From positions 14,228,501-14,292,500 of the forward strand of contig NC_091123.1 of NCBI RefSeq assembly GCF_040183065.1: a stretch of DNA of 64,000 bases. The letters run 5' to 3'. This document shows positions 1 to 11,059 of this stretch, piece after piece; within the stretch, counting starts at the first letter, position 1, and the number at the start of each line of letters is the position of its first letter. A program made the translations under genes and the position numbers. Under the pieces are notes generated by a model that was not told the origin of the DNA, did no database searches, and saw nothing but the letters and a program-made list of their open reading frames with translations. The DNA comes from Periplaneta americana (Eukaryota > Arthropoda > Insecta > Blattodea > Blattidae).

Positions 1-58
1 TTTCTCTTACTATCACTCCTCCCATTTTCTGAAAACAGTTCTTCACCAAATCCTCCCA
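1..58 (-). mobile_element. LINE-B fragment at window edge
   Basis: This stretch matches, with few differences, the LINE-B segment at about 9310-9368 (shared words CCCATTTTCTGAAAACAG and TTCTTCAC). There it encodes, on the minus strand, the start of the RT segment reading EDLVKNCFQKMGG. The copy is cut by the window edge, so its full extent cannot be seen. It ends near 58, where similarity to the 9 kb copy stops. Confidence 0.7.
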
Positions 59-230
59 ATTAGACCACGCTTAACTGTCTTTAAGTCTTGTGGCTTCCGT
101 TCAGGGTACGTTCATGAAATTTCTTTGAACCGTAGGTCCTAATCGGTGTTTTCGTTTGAGAGTACCATACCACGCACTGAGGTCTTTCTTGTGCTGTTGT
201 CATCTTTCCTTATTGTTATTTAACATCTGC

Positions 231-483
231 AACAAAAGACTAGTCGACCTGGTTGGCAAGTTGGTATAGCGCTTGCCTTCTATGCCCAAGGTTGCGGGTT
301 CGATCCCGGGCCAGGTCGATGGCATTTAAGTGTGCTTAAATTTGACAGGCTCATGTCAGTAGATTTACTGGCATGTAAAAGAACTCCTGCGGGACAAAAT
401 TTCGGCACATCCGGCGACGCTGATATAACCTCTGCAGTTGCGAGCGTCGTTAAATAAAACATATATAAATAAACAAAAGACTA
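231..483 (+). mobile_element. SINE-A copy 1, tRNA-derived, with 12-bp TSD
   Basis: The body (about 243-471) has a tRNA-like head with a box-B-like GGTTCGATCC near 298-307, then a unique tail ending in a TAAATAAA-rich stretch. It is flanked by a perfect 12-bp direct repeat AACAAAAGACTA (231-242 and 472-483), the expected target-site duplication of LINE-mediated insertion. A second copy lies at 37170-37406 with its own 15-bp duplication. No protein is encoded; the head would act as an internal Pol III promoter if intact. Confidence 0.88.
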
Positions 484-1340
484 AAGTAGAAAATACAAAA
501 CTTTTTGAGTTGCTTTACATGACACCGCAAACAGAACATCTGTAGAGCTAACAGTTTCCTTAAAATTAGAATTTTAAAACAGGGACGTTTCTGTGGACAC
601 CCTGTATATTAGAGATAATATTAATGTATGCCAATCAATCTCAACGTTACACTCCTGTATTTCATATCTACTTAATAGCTGAATGTATAGCGTGTTAACC
701 TACTAAGAAAACGTTTCGTGTTCGATCCCCTGCCATGACTGGCTGTTTTTTATTACGATCTATTATTACATCTTTACAATTTGAACCTGTGTTACTCGTA
801 ATGATATGTCTGTTAAATACATTTTGGAAAATATATATATAGTCCTGAAAAGGGTCGTTTTTGGCTATCCATTCACTTAGGCTTACATTGGCCCATTATG
901 CTCCCTATAGGGCAATGATTGTTCAAGTCCGATAGTTGGCCTTCGTGAATCCGATGCTGACAAATGGACCATCCCACCTCAGTCCCTGATAGAGACAGGT
1001 TCCATTTCGCAGACGAGAAGCCTGACAACTAGCCCACTCCTTTCATAAAAATGGACATAACCGTTTTCGGATCTCGTTCTTCAACTGCAGATGACCGATA
1101 GAATGGCAGGGAGTTAGAAAGTATTGGTGAGAAGAGGGAAACCGGAGTACCTCTAGAAAACACCCCTGCAACGTTTGCACTGTCCACCACAAATTGTATT
1201 ATTACTAGGAAGCGAATTTTTGTGCTAAAAAATTTAAATATATTTATTTTTTATGTCTAAAAAGTACGAAAATATTTGCTAAAAATAAAAATAATATTTC
1301 TTTTAAATATGACAAAAATACTTACTTAGCTTGGGAAAAA
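484..1340. other. Anonymous AT-rich DNA
   Basis: No convincing gene was found here. A short tRNA-like box B (GTTCGATCC, about 719-727) suggests an old SINE remnant. The stretch at 840-1170 is somewhat less AT-rich but has no recognisable reading frame. Confidence 0.5.
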
Positions 1341-1347
1341 AATGTTA

Positions 1348-1850
1348 CTAGGTACTCACCCACCACACTTGAGTGCTAGTAGATGGCCGAGAATTGCAGT
1401 GAACAACAAAGGTCATCTCCAAATTCTCCATTACAAATGCATGCCGATTATCTCTGAACAACGACTTATACTGTGAAAACGATCTTTCCACATCACAGGA
1501 CGTCAGACGTGCATATTTAAAGAGAGGAATGTCACAAACACAAACACCGTCAATTTCACCTACAGGCACATCCTCCAATACTTGAGCAATTTTACACATT
1601 TTTTTATATCCACTGTTTTTCCCAAACACATTCTGGAATTTGTCCCTTAGTACTTGTACTTCTGAACCTGGTAGCGAGTCTAGTTTAATTTTCACGGCAC
1701 GCACCTCCCTGTTTCAAACAACAGGTTTTTGGATGTTTCTAGTTTTTTTTATGGTGTCTCACAAAAAGCTTAGATTTGCTAATAGGAAAGCCAAATCGTT
1801 TTTTAAACAACCATCTTTCAGTATATCTTGAAGGATATCGATTGACGCGA
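1348..1850 (-). pseudogene. hAT transposase C-terminal remnant (CGGBP1/ZBED-like)
   Basis: An open frame at 1348-1704 on the minus strand encodes about 118 residues. Near its end is LTSCDVERSFSQYKSLFRDN, which matches the conserved hAT dimerisation segment (pattern T-S-x-x-VERSFS-x-YK). Upstream, in shifted or stop-interrupted reading to about 1850, I can read LAFLLANLSFL and DTIKK, again like the alpha-helical region that precedes the hAT C-terminus. No DDE catalytic half, start codon or TIR is visible, so this is a dead fragment. The region after the VERSFS block (MENLEMTFVVHCN) also fits the family. A related N-terminal half, probably of the same family, lies at 62612-63304 on the same strand. 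Confidence 0.72.
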
Positions 1851-2831
1851 GAGGCGAGAGAGTTGTTTAAATTAAATAATGTTCATACCCGACCTCTTAC
1901 CTGTTGTCACAAACAAAGCGCGGAATGAAATCATCTTCAGCAACAGTAAACATTCCTAATTATGTGTTGCAGGAACTCTCCTCCTTGTCCATGTTAATTT
2001 ATTCTTTAATAATAACACTGACATGCTGCCTATCAGTTCTCAGAACTTGAGGCGATACTATTACAAAAATGTATCACGGATACACCACACAGCGCTTAGA
2101 AACACGAAGCAACCAAAAATTCTTAAAAAGATAACGTACTTCTAAGTGACATAATTGATTTAGTTTTAAAATTTTTAAAAGTTCTTGTAAAAATTATTTA
2201 AGTAAAAAAACTCCAATATTTAGGCCTATGTGTTTATAATAGATTTCATTAAAATATGTATTTACATTTTTTTTTGTGAAAATATGTGTTTTTATGTGAA
2301 ATAAAATTCGGGTTTTAAACTTGAAACTTCATGTTCGGAATTTTTTACTTTGTTAATTATGTTCTATAACACGCAAAAATAATATTTAATTACATAGGAA
2401 TCCGCTCCTTAACTATTACCTGACCGGGGGATCGAGCCCGGGCAACCTGGATGGAAGAACAGTGCTCTAGTGCTGAGCTGCAGATACGGAGACTTATTAG
2501 GTGTACAAGGACAGATTAAGGTTAGCTGCTCTCGTAGCCACATTAATTGTGTCAGAAGTTACAATTAGTCATAAAGCACCGGTGAACAAGTTCTGAGTAA
2601 GAAAGCAAACTAAATTGTCTCATAGCGTATACTCTGGGTCACGTCACACGTGTGGCATTGATAATTAATTTCTCTTCCAAGAACATACTTCAAGCGATGC
2701 TCTCTGGCTCTGCTACCATCTCGTTTATCACATCGTCTTTTGTAGAAAATAATATCTTGAAGAAACTTGCTGGTTCCTGTTCCTAATGAATCACCACTTT
2801 GTATTTTTAAGGGCCCATCCATCGTTAAGGT
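1851..2831. other. Anonymous AT-rich DNA with a box-B-like relic
   Basis: No gene is supported. GGGGATCGAGCCCGGGC near 2426-2442 resembles the T-arm of a tRNA-derived SINE, but no matching head or tail was found. The 2100-2400 part is very AT-rich with poly-T runs. Confidence 0.45.
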
Positions 2832-3645
2832 ACTTAACTGGCTTTTAAGGAACCCGGAGGTTCATTGTCGCCCTCACATAAGCCCGCCATCGGTCCCTAT
2901 CCTGTGCAAGATTAATCCAGTCTTTATCATCATATTCCACATCTGGAGTAACGGTCAGCGCGTCTGGCTGCGAAACCAGGTGGCCCGGGTTCGAATCCCG
3001 GTCGGGGCAAGTTACCTGGTTGAGGTTTTTTCCGCGGTTGTCCCTCAATCCCATACGAGCACATGCTGGGTAACTTTCGGTTCTGGACCCCGGACTCATT
3101 TCACCGGCATTATCACCTTCATATCATTCAGACGCTAAATAACCTAGATGTTGATACAGCGTCGTAAAATAACCCAACAAAATAAAAAAAATATATTCCA
3201 CTTCTCTCAAATCCATTTTAATATTATCCTCCCATCTACGTCTCGACCTCCCCAAAAGTCTTTTTCCCTCAGGTCTCCCAACGAACACTCTGTATGCATT
3301 TCTGGATTCGACTATACGTGCTACATGCCCTGCCCATCTCAAACGTCTGGATTTAATGTTCATAATTATGTCAGGTGAAGAATACAATGCGTGCAGTTCT
3401 GCGTTGTGTAACTTTCTCCATTCTCCTGTAACTTCATCCCTCTTAGCCCCAAATATTTTCCTAAGAACCTTATTCTCAAACACCCTTAATCTTTGTTCCT
3501 CTCTCAAAGTGAAAATCCAATTTTCACAACCATACAGAAAACCCGGTAATATTGTAACTGTTTTATAAATTCCAACTTTCAGATTTTTTGACAGCAGACT
3601 AGATGACAAAAGCTTCTCAACCGAATAATAACAGGCATTTCCCTT
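2832..3645 (-). mobile_element. LINE-A 3' fragment split by SINE-B
   Basis: On the minus strand this encodes the C-terminal part of the LINE-A ORF2-like protein: LLSSSLL-like start, YGCENW, LREEQRLRVFENKVLRKIFG, RRLRWAGHVARI, RRRWEDNIKMDLREVEY. It then resumes beyond a SINE insertion with DWINLAQDRDRWRAYVRATM and ends MNLRVP. The frame is otherwise mostly open. It is 5'-truncated near 3645, like the other LINE-A copies. The substitutions relative to the 6.4 kb copy show an older insertion. Confidence 0.85.
2932..3201 (+). mobile_element. SINE-B copy 1 nested in LINE-A, 9-bp TSD
   Basis: The body (about 2941-3192) has a tRNA-like head with box B GGGTTCGAATCCCGG, a middle part containing GAGGTTTTTTCCGCGG, and an A-rich tail. 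It is flanked by ATATTCCAC at 2932-2940 and 3193-3201, which is LINE-A target sequence; removing the SINE plus one repeat restores the LINE reading. Related copies lie at about 27955-28170 and 55692-55948. Confidence 0.88.
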
Positions 3646-3719
3646 TTAACCACAGAATCAGTCCCATTCCGAGGGTTATTATATGAATTCGTAACAAGCT
3701 GTTTTTTTACGGTGATGGG

Positions 3720-3887
3720 TTGTTAGCCCTTCGCCCAGCCCCCAAGCTGGAGGATCACCCCTTCTCGGCTGTCACGACTGCTTATTCAATATATTCGCAG
3801 CTACCGTCCATATCTGGAGGCCGTCTCCTCTATCCGCAACCTGAGGACGCGCCATGCCGTGGTGATAGGGACCCACAATACATGGAA

Positions 3888-3951
<64 letters not shown>

Positions 3952-3957
3952 GGGACT
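3720..3957. repeat. Repeat 3' end plus (ATT)n microsatellite
   Basis: A moderately GC-rich stretch (3720-3885) ending GGTGATAGGGACCCACAATA runs directly into about 20 ATT units (3889-3951). The arrangement, a non-coding element end followed by ATT repeats, is the same as for LINE-C and SINE-C ends in this window. I do not recognise this element itself. Confidence 0.5.
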
Positions 3958-4527
3958 GGGTTGTGTATGTGGGTGTTTAAGTGACGTTTCTTACGTTTTA
4001 AGCAGTGTCGTCATCATCATCATCAAGTTGTCTGCACATATGAGTGCTTGTTTTACTTCTTGTTGAGGATCTCAACCCACTCCCCATTTTGCGATCTCTA
4101 TAGTAATATTCTATTATCCAAGCAGAATGTTTTAACGCGAGGCATGGAGACGAATCTGGTTCGTTTAGTTTTCATTGCTTCAGGGGAACGTAATTAGCGA
4201 AATGAAGTTAGCAGTATTGGGAACAGAAAGCAAGATACAAGATTATATTTACGTAACAGTTGACGCACGTTTTGTTTCAATTTTTTAGTTCCATCATATC
4301 AATTAACATTTTTTGTTACAAACGTTTGTTTACATCGTGAGTCATTTTTTGTAGCGTTGCAAATATTTGTCCTTCCTGTGATTACATGAGACGTAACCTC
4401 AAATTGAGGAGAACAGAATTGAATATTTGTAGAATACTGCTTTTACAAATGATAACTAGTAAACAGAGAGTCATAAATCGATAAAATACATCAAACATAT
4501 TGTATTCGATGTAAGACAGCAAGTCGC
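3958..4527. other. Anonymous DNA between microsatellites
   Basis: No gene or recognisable repeat is seen. There is a short CATCATCATCAT run near 4013-4023. Confidence 0.4.
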
Positions 4528-4586
<59 letters not shown>

Positions 4587-5884
4587 TGTATTTATTTATT
4601 CACTCGCTCGCTCATTTATTTATTTATTTATTTATTTATTCGTTCGCTCACTCACTCACTCATTTATTTAGTTATTTATTTATTTATTCGCTCGCTCGCT
4701 CACTCACTCGCTCATTTATTTATGTATGTATTTATTTGTTTATTTATTTATTTATGTATTTATTCACTCGCTCGCTCACTCACTCGCTCATTTATTTATT
4801 TATTTATTATTTAATTATTTATTCACTCGCTCGCTCGCTCACTCGCTCACTCATTTATTTATGTATTTATTTATTTGTTTATTTATTTATGTATTTATTG
4901 ATTTATTTATTTATTATTTATTTATTTATTATTTATCAATTATTTATTTATTCATTCATTCATTTATTCATTTATTTATTTATTTATTTATTTATTCGCT
5001 CGCTCACTCACTCACTCATTTATTTATGTATTTATTTATGTATGTATTTATTTGTTTATTTATGTATTTATTTATTTATTTACTCGCTCGCTCACTCACT
5101 CGCTCATTTATTTATGTATTTATTATTTATTTATTTATTCACTCGCTCGCTCACTCGCTTACTCATTTATTTATGTATTTATTTATTTATTTGTTTATTT
5201 ATTTATGTATTTATTGATTTATTTATTATTTATTTATTTATTTATTATTTATCAATTATGTATTTATTCATTCATTTATTCATTTATTTATTTATTTATT
5301 TATGTATTTATTTATTTATTCACTCGCTCGCTCACTCACTCGCTCATTTATTTATTTATTTATTATTTATTTATTTATTTATTCGCTCGCTCGCTCGCTC
5401 ACTCGCTCACTCATTTATTTATGTATTTATTTATTTGTTTATTTATTTATGTATTTATTGATTTATTATTTATTTATTTATTTATTATTTATCAATTATT
5501 TATTTATTCATTCATTTATTCATTTATTTATTTATTTATTTATTTATTCGCTCGCTCGCTCACTCACTCACTCATTTATTTATGTATTTATTTATGTATG
5601 TATTTATTTGTTTATTTATTTATTTATGTATTTATTTATTTATTCACTCGCTCGCTCACTCACTCGCTCATTTATTTATTTATTTATTTATTATTTATTT
5701 ATTTATTCACTCGCTCGCTCGCTCACTCGCTCACTCATTTATTTATGTATTTATTTATTTGTTTATTTATTTATGTATTTATTGATTTATTTATTATTTA
5801 TTTATTTATTTATTTATTATTTATCAATTATTTATTTATTCATTCATTTATTCATTTATTTATTTATTTATTTATTTATTCGCT
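4528..5884. repeat. Complex TTTA satellite with CTCG blocks
   Basis: About 1.36 kb of TTTA repeats is interrupted at regular places by CACTCGCTCGCTCACT-type blocks and by a marker ATTATTTATCAATTA near 4935, 5251, 5491 and 5823. The marker spacing (316, 240, 332 bp) shows a higher-order unit with block loss in one copy. All frames translate as long open runs of Leu, Phe, Ile and Tyr, because TTTATT repeats contain no stop on the plus strand; these are not genes. Confidence 0.92.
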
Positions 5885-6394
5885 TCTTAGCGCACTGCGA
5901 TCTAAAGGATTATTATGCTAATTGGCGGGATTAAAATATTATCTCACGAGATGAGTCCAAGGGTTTGCCATGGTATGACCTGACATCAGTCTTACAGTTA
6001 GGGAAAACCTAGGAAAAAAGTGACATGGCATTCATCGAATCCCTATAAACGCTTGTGTTGTTCGTGATTTTCATTCTGAACATGGTTGGAATTTTAAGGA
6101 TGCTCCATGTTCAATCCTCAGCAGTTCAATAGTCATTAAAGCAAAAATGAGAAGTGTTCTTGAAAAGAATTATGGGTTTAATGCTGTGTGTCATATACCA
6201 AATACACTGTAATATTCAGAAAGATGTGCTTGTTCACTTGCTGATTAGATAGTGTATCATATTTCAGATTTTATCCTGTTAGGCCTACGTCTTGTGGCGT
6301 GGTAGAAATATTTTTAGGGTACCAATATATTTTTTTAGAACGTGGAAAAGTATCTCTTTTCATAACTGAAAATGCGCATTATTATTAATTTACC
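5885..6394. other. Anonymous AT-rich DNA
   Basis: I see no gene, SINE head or TIR in this stretch. It ends at the LINE-A target site at 6395. Confidence 0.4.
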
Positions 6395-7115
6395 TAATAA
6401 GGTTAGACATAGAATATTGTACGAAATGGAAATATAAAAATTGGAGATTTATCCTTCGAAGAGGTGGAAAAATTCAAATATCTTGGAGCAACAGTAACAA
6501 ATATAAATGACACTCGGGAGGAAATTAAACGCAGAATAAATATGGGAAATGCGTGTTATTATTCGGTTGAGAAGCTCTTATCATCCAGTCTGCTGTCGAA
6601 AAATCTGAAAGTTAGAATTTATAAAACAGTTATATTACCGGTTCTTCTGTATGGTTGTGAAACTTGGACTCTCACTCTGAGAGAGGAACATAGGTTCAGG
6701 GTGTTTGAGAATAAGGTGCTAAGGAAAATATTTGGGGCTAAGCGGGATGAAGTTACAGGAGAATGGAGAAAGTTACACAACACAGAACTGCACGCATTGT
6801 ATTCTTCACCTGACATAATTAGGAACATTAAATCCAGGCGTTTGAGATGGGCAGGGCATGTAGCACGTATGGGCGAATCCAGAAATGCATATAGAGTGTT
6901 AGTTGGGAGACCGGAGGGAAAAAGACCTTTAGGGAGGCCGAGACGTAGATGGGAGGATAATATTAAAATGGATTTGAGGGAGGTGGGGTATGATGATAGA
7001 GACTGGATTAATCTTGCACAGGATAGGGACCGCTGGCGGGCTTATGTGAGGGCGGCAATGAACCTTCGGGTTCCTTAAAAGCCATTTGTAAGTAAGTAAG
7101 TAATAAGGTTAGACA
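6395..7115 (+). mobile_element. LINE-A, 5'-truncated, with 15-bp TSD
   Basis: The insert (6410-7100) is bounded by a perfect 15-bp direct repeat TAATAAGGTTAGACA (6395-6409 and 7101-7115). It contains only the last ~690 bp of LINE-A and ends in a GTAA-type tail after the ORF stop. Severe 5' truncation plus a TSD is the classic outcome of target-primed reverse transcription. The perfect duplication and open frame imply a fairly recent insertion. Confidence 0.93.
6464..7078 (+). pseudogene. LINE-A ORF C-terminal region
   Basis: This 204-residue open frame starts inside a longer protein, so the Met is not a real start. It opens with FKYLGATVTN, the conserved block just after the RT palm in RTE-like LINE proteins, then EEIKRRI, YGCETWTLTLREE, FENKVLRKIFGAKRDEVTGE and RRLRWAGHVARMGESRNAYR. 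The basic segment GRPEGKRPLGRPRRRWEDN follows, and the frame ends MNLRVP with a stop. The RT catalytic motif itself is missing because of 5' truncation. The C-terminal basic domain is probably a nucleic-acid binding part of the enzyme (inference). The stop is followed within about 25 bases by the GTAA tail. Confidence 0.85.
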
Positions 7116-7515
7116 CGTGTAATTATGTATTTTGTTTGTTATTCTTATATGTTTAAGTAAATAATTTTATTTTGAAAATTATCTTCGAATATCGTCTATT
7201 CTTGAAGCTTGAACTGCAGTTCAAAAGGCAGAGGAATGCCAATAAAGTCGACCTCAAGACTAACTAGTGGTTGAGGTTTATAGTATGTGACGAGCTGGAA
7301 AACTTTAGTCTAAACTGACGCTAAAGTTTAAACCGCTTTTATAATAGCGGATCTAAAATCAACAAGTTTCCTCTCCGCCTTGAGTTTGTAATTGTTACAG
7401 AAATGTTGCGAATAATATTTTCAGTAAGTACGAAAATATGTGCAAGACTGTTAAACTGTCAGTGTTAGCAATATAGACGTTACCGAGTATTTGAATTGAG
7501 ATAAACAAAAAACTA
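7116..7515. other. Anonymous AT-rich DNA
   Basis: Nothing recognisable is seen. There is no open frame with family similarity. Confidence 0.4.
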
Positions 7516-7873
7516 TACAGGATGTCCCAAGAGTCACCATACATAGGATATGTTGGTTGAAAGTAAAAATGTTGCATGATATACTCAATATACCCAACCC
7601 GCTCCCCTGATATCACAATCCTTGATTTTTATCTCTAGGCTCAGCTTAAGTTACAGGTCTACAATAAGAAAATCTGGGACTCGCAACATATGCAAGCCCG
7701 CATTGTCGACGCCTGTCATGTGACGACTGACATGTTGCAGCATTTACGTCGGAACTAGTAGGATCGCATTGCCTGTGCCTGACTCTCGAAAATCGCCACA
7801 TTGACCACATTATGTGATATTTCTAATTTGAACTGGCATTACCTATGTATGAAGATTTTTGGGACACTCTGTA
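7516..7873. mobile_element. Tc1/mariner-like remnant, TA-flanked
   Basis: The left end CAGGATGTCCCAAGAGTCAC (from 7518) and the inverted right end CAGAGTGTCCCAAAAATCTT (to 7871) form imperfect TIRs that extend to CATACATAGG. Both ends abut TA. The interior at about 7690-7810 can be read as RIVDACHVTTDMLQHL, which resembles the C-terminal tail of IS630/mariner transposases (pattern R-x-x-x-T-x-DML). At 354 bp it has lost the catalytic core and is non-autonomous. Confidence 0.75.
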
Positions 7874-8006
7874 CATATAATGAATGATTCATTAATAACA
7901 ATATCGTTCACAATTCAGATCCACATAGCGAGCTACAGACTCTGTTAGTTGCACTTGCAGTGTACTTACTACGATAATGCTCGTCAGTTCTAGTCGTGAT
8001 TTTTTA

Positions 8007-8523
8007 CCGGGTGTTTCAGAATTCAACCGAAGAAATTTAAGGGGTTGTTGAGGGGTCCTAGATAAGTATTTTTAGGTAGGGAACTAGGTGTCTGCGAGTT
8101 CAAATTTCCATGTAATGGCGTGAAATATTTTTAGGGCCAGTACTCCACTGATTGATGTATTGAGATTAAAAAAAAACTTCCACAATGGGACTCGAACGAA
8201 CTACTTTTTGATCTGAGTTCTGACGCGTTAACCGTTAGGCCACAGCTTCATGCCGATAATTCGCTTCTAAAATAGCCTACAATAACGATAATGAAGGTGA
8301 AACAAAAAGCAATGCAGTGGCGTACTGTCTCATTATTTGCCGGCAAATTTACGGATTCTGTAAAAACTCAATTTTGAAAACATAGTTGATTAATTTTTTT
8401 TAACAGATGAACTTCATCCGTTCCCTAATAAGGAACGAAAATATCCCATACCATTCCATACCCTATTTAATTTACCCTCTATAGCCAGATAAATTTGTTC
8501 GGTTGAATTCTGAAACACCCTGT
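8007..8523. mobile_element. MITE with 33-bp TIRs and an internal tRNA-like sequence
   Basis: The left end begins CCGGGTGTTTCAGAATTCAA and the right end is its inverted match (TTGAATTCTGAAACACCC), continuing to AAATTT on both sides. TA sits just outside the left end, with TGTA at the right. Inside, on the minus strand (about 8175-8265), is a tRNA-like sequence with a box-A-like TGGCCTAACGG and a T-arm-like GTTCGAGTCC. No transposase is present. Confidence 0.78.
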
Positions 8524-8563
8524 GTAACTCCACTGCCTCGTTTTCTCATTTTATTATCGTAGG

Positions 8564-8960
8564 CTAAAACTGATAAAAAATATGTCCCAATTGTACTCCA
8601 TATGTGCTACAAAGAAGTTGTGATAATCTGTCACCCTGCCGTACACCAGTGTTAATATTAAAGTTCTCTGATAATTGTCTTGACATTTTGACTTGGAATG
8701 GGGAATCGTCTCTCCACAATTTTATTAATCTGATTAATTTTTCCGGTATTCCATTTTCTCGTAAAGCATTCCATATTTTTAAAATTCTAAAAATAATAAA
8801 TATTACATCTGTATTATAATCCCAATATTCTGATAATAATTGTTTGAGGACAAATATTTGGTCAGTCGTTGACATTTCTTTCAGCTTGGTGGTCTGTAAT
8901 ACGTTCTGCAACTTAAGGTTTTAATTTGTTTAAGAGCACGATAGAAAATACTTTGTATGT
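8564..8960 (-). pseudogene. LINE reverse transcriptase fragment
   Basis: On the minus strand the reading includes TTDQIFVLKQLLSEYWDYN, then ALRENGIPEKLIRLIKLWRDD, then GVRQGDRLSQLL. This order matches RT domains leading up to the catalytic region of RTE-like LINEs and is parallel to the LINE-A copy at 11.1 kb ([23 protein letters not shown]). The fingers/palm segment with the first catalytic Asp (F-x-D-F-K-K-AYDS in LINE-A) is degraded to FIIFRILKIWN, so a key residue is lost. It ends shortly after the RQGD block. It adjoins LINE-B on its upstream side, but the reading order shows it is a separate insertion. Confidence 0.7.
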
Positions 8961-8996
8961 GGTATTTAACAGTTTTATAGAGATCTGCAGAAGATG

Positions 8997-10440
8997 CTCT
9001 TTTATCTATTAAAAGCTTCCTTTGCCATTGCTATCCTCCTTTTGACTTCCTGGCAGCAGCTCATGTTACTGCTTATAGTACATACCAAGAATTTGAAGCT
9101 GTCCACTTGCTCTTCTGCCTCATTTCGAATTCGCAAGTTTACCTTCTTTATTTTTCTTCCTATAACCGTAGTCTTCGTCTTGTTTGCATTTATCGTCATC
9201 CCATACTGCTCACAGCTGTCATTTAGCTCCAGTAGTATATCCCTTAGTATCATCTTCTCTTCTGCTAACAACGCCATATCATCAGCAAATCTTATGCACT
9301 TTATTCTTCTTCCTTCTACTATCACTCCTCCCATTTTCTGAAAACAGTTCTTCACTAAATCCTCCAAGTAGATGTTGAACAGGGTAGGTGATAAAGGACA
9401 TCCTTGACGTACTTCTCTCTAAAGGGTTGTTTCCGCTCTCCAATAACGAATTTGAATGACGTCATGTGCGTCGGGAATCACACCGACAGCTGAATTGCGG
9501 CGAGAGGTGACAGGCCAGTAGTGAGTGATTTCATAATCAGAGTGCACGGTGTATTACAGTAGCAATAGCCAAGAAAATCGAGCCCTTTTGGGAGGAATAC
9601 ATAACAACCCTTTCCGATGCCAAGTACAGATACGTGAAAATCATAGGAGCCTGCAAAACGCGTGGTTCCGTTAATTCCAAGAAAGGCATCTTGTGTGTAC
9701 CTAATAAGACTGACAAAGCTCGGATGGGTTTAATTCCAGAGTGGAGAAAGCAAGTAAATCCACCCCCCGTCACAAGTCGCCGCATCCCACGAGATGATAC
9801 AAATTAATTCCATTCGAGCTTTATCAATCTTATTAAGTACACAGGAGATGCCTTTCTTGGAAATAACGAAACCTCGTTTATTGCAAGCTTCTTTTATTTT
9901 CACTTAACTGTACCCTTCCCAAAAAGACTTGATTTTCTTGGGAATTTCTGCTGTGAGTCCCCGTCCACTCTGACTATGAGATCACTCACTACTGGTCTGT
10001 CACCTCGCGCCACAGTTCAGCTGTCGTGTGACTCCTGACGCACATGACGTCATTCAAATTCGTTATCAGAGATCGGAAACAATCCTGTATTTCACTTCCT
10101 TCAGACATTCCGTCTCTTATCTTGATTTTGACTCGTTGTTTCATATAAAAGTTACTGAACAGCCTCTTCTCTTTCCAATCCACACCAATTTTCTTCAGGA
10201 TCCCCATCAGTTTATTCCAATCCACTCTGTCAAACGTATTTTCTAAGTCCACAAATACTACATATACTTCTTTATTCTTCTCAAGGTATCTTCCGCCGAT
10301 TGCCCGTAGCAGTCCAATTGCATCTCCCGTAGCTTTTCCCTTCCTGAAACCAAATGCTCTTCTTCCAACTGTTCTTCCATCTCAGAATATAAACGCTGTA
10401 TAGATCTATAAATCCCGGTACTAGGTGGAACCTCAAGAGT
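8997..10440 (-). mobile_element. LINE-B (RTE/BovB-like) RT, split by a palindromic element
   Basis: Minus-strand coding runs from about 10400 down to 8997. The 5' part carries EEQLEEE, KGKATGDAIGLLRAIGGRYL, DLENTFDRVDWNKLMGILKK and MSEGSEI. After the insertion at 9422-10087 it resumes with REVRQGCPLSPTLFNIYLED, IKCIRFADDMALLAEE and EVKRRIAMAKEAFNR. FADD is the RT catalytic motif, and RQGCPLSP the template-grip block. The first catalytic Asp region has DLENTFD, where DLEKAFD is usual. No 5' endonuclease domain is present. At least one frameshift occurs near 10280-10400. It is inactive but well preserved. Confidence 0.85.
9422..10087. mobile_element. 666-bp palindromic (foldback) DNA element
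   Basis: The left arm (from 9422) and the inverted right arm (to 10087) match over most of their length. Shared words are GTTGTTTCCG, ATAACGAATTTGAATGACGT, CCAGTAGTGAGTGAT, CCAAGAAAATC, TTCCAAGAAAGGCATCT and TAATAAGA. The arms are roughly 320 bp with a short centre near 9760. TA dinucleotides flank both ends (9420-9421 and 10088-10089). Excising the element with one TA restores the LINE-B frame through SEI and REVRQG. The ends contain the palindrome TGACGTCA. It has no transposase. Confidence 0.85.
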
Positions 10441-10877
10441 GTGGGGAGGCGTGGTTTGAAGCTCCAGGGGGTGACAAATAGACACCGAGAACGTCAGCAA
10501 CTAGAATTAAAGGAATATGTACAAAAACTGCGTAGTGTGTTTCCATTTCATTGTAACTTATGCAGGAATGTCACAGTTCGCACCAATAAGCGGTCACGCA
10601 AGATTGAGCCTATATGGAATAATGTGTCATGATTGGTAGATTATCTTTTGGTGTCAGAAGTAAACGTGAGCTGCTGTTTTTTACAATTCCCATACTACTG
10701 TAAAACTGCATTCTCTTATGGTCAGCCTGGAGGAAAACGGAATCACTGTCTTTCGAGTTTACTTAAAACTGGAAGCTCCAAGGAGAGAAGTGAATTTACG
10801 TGGGATATTGAACACGTTAAACGTTAGTTCAGAGAACCACGGAAATTTAAATACTGCTAACAAATATACAGTTATAA

Positions 10878-10965
10878 TCTATACTAATAATAAATCTCTA
10901 ACCAAAATTTTTCTGGTAATTTTCGATTTTTCAAAAATAATTGGTGTTAACATGTATAATTAATT
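10878..10965 (+). mobile_element. Helitron 5'-end fragment
   Basis: It begins TCTATACTAATAATAAATCT after an A and continues AAATTTTTCTGGTAATTTTC and AATTGGTGTTAACATGTATA. This matches the minus-strand 5' end of the complete element at 32490-33520. Similarity fades after about 10965, so only the 5' end is preserved. Confidence 0.72.
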
Positions 10966-11059
10966 TGATGTCTTTGCGTTGCGTTTTTTATGAAAGAATG
11001 AAAGCCAGAGATGGAATAATTTTACAAATATACACGCGGAAGATATAAATATATTTCAA

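Noticed and set aside
4586-5934. Very long Leu/Ile/Tyr/Phe-rich open frames, also at 34568-35353 and 45835-46624
   Set aside because: They are translations of stop-free TTTA and CTAT repeats, open in several frames at once; no membrane protein is implied.
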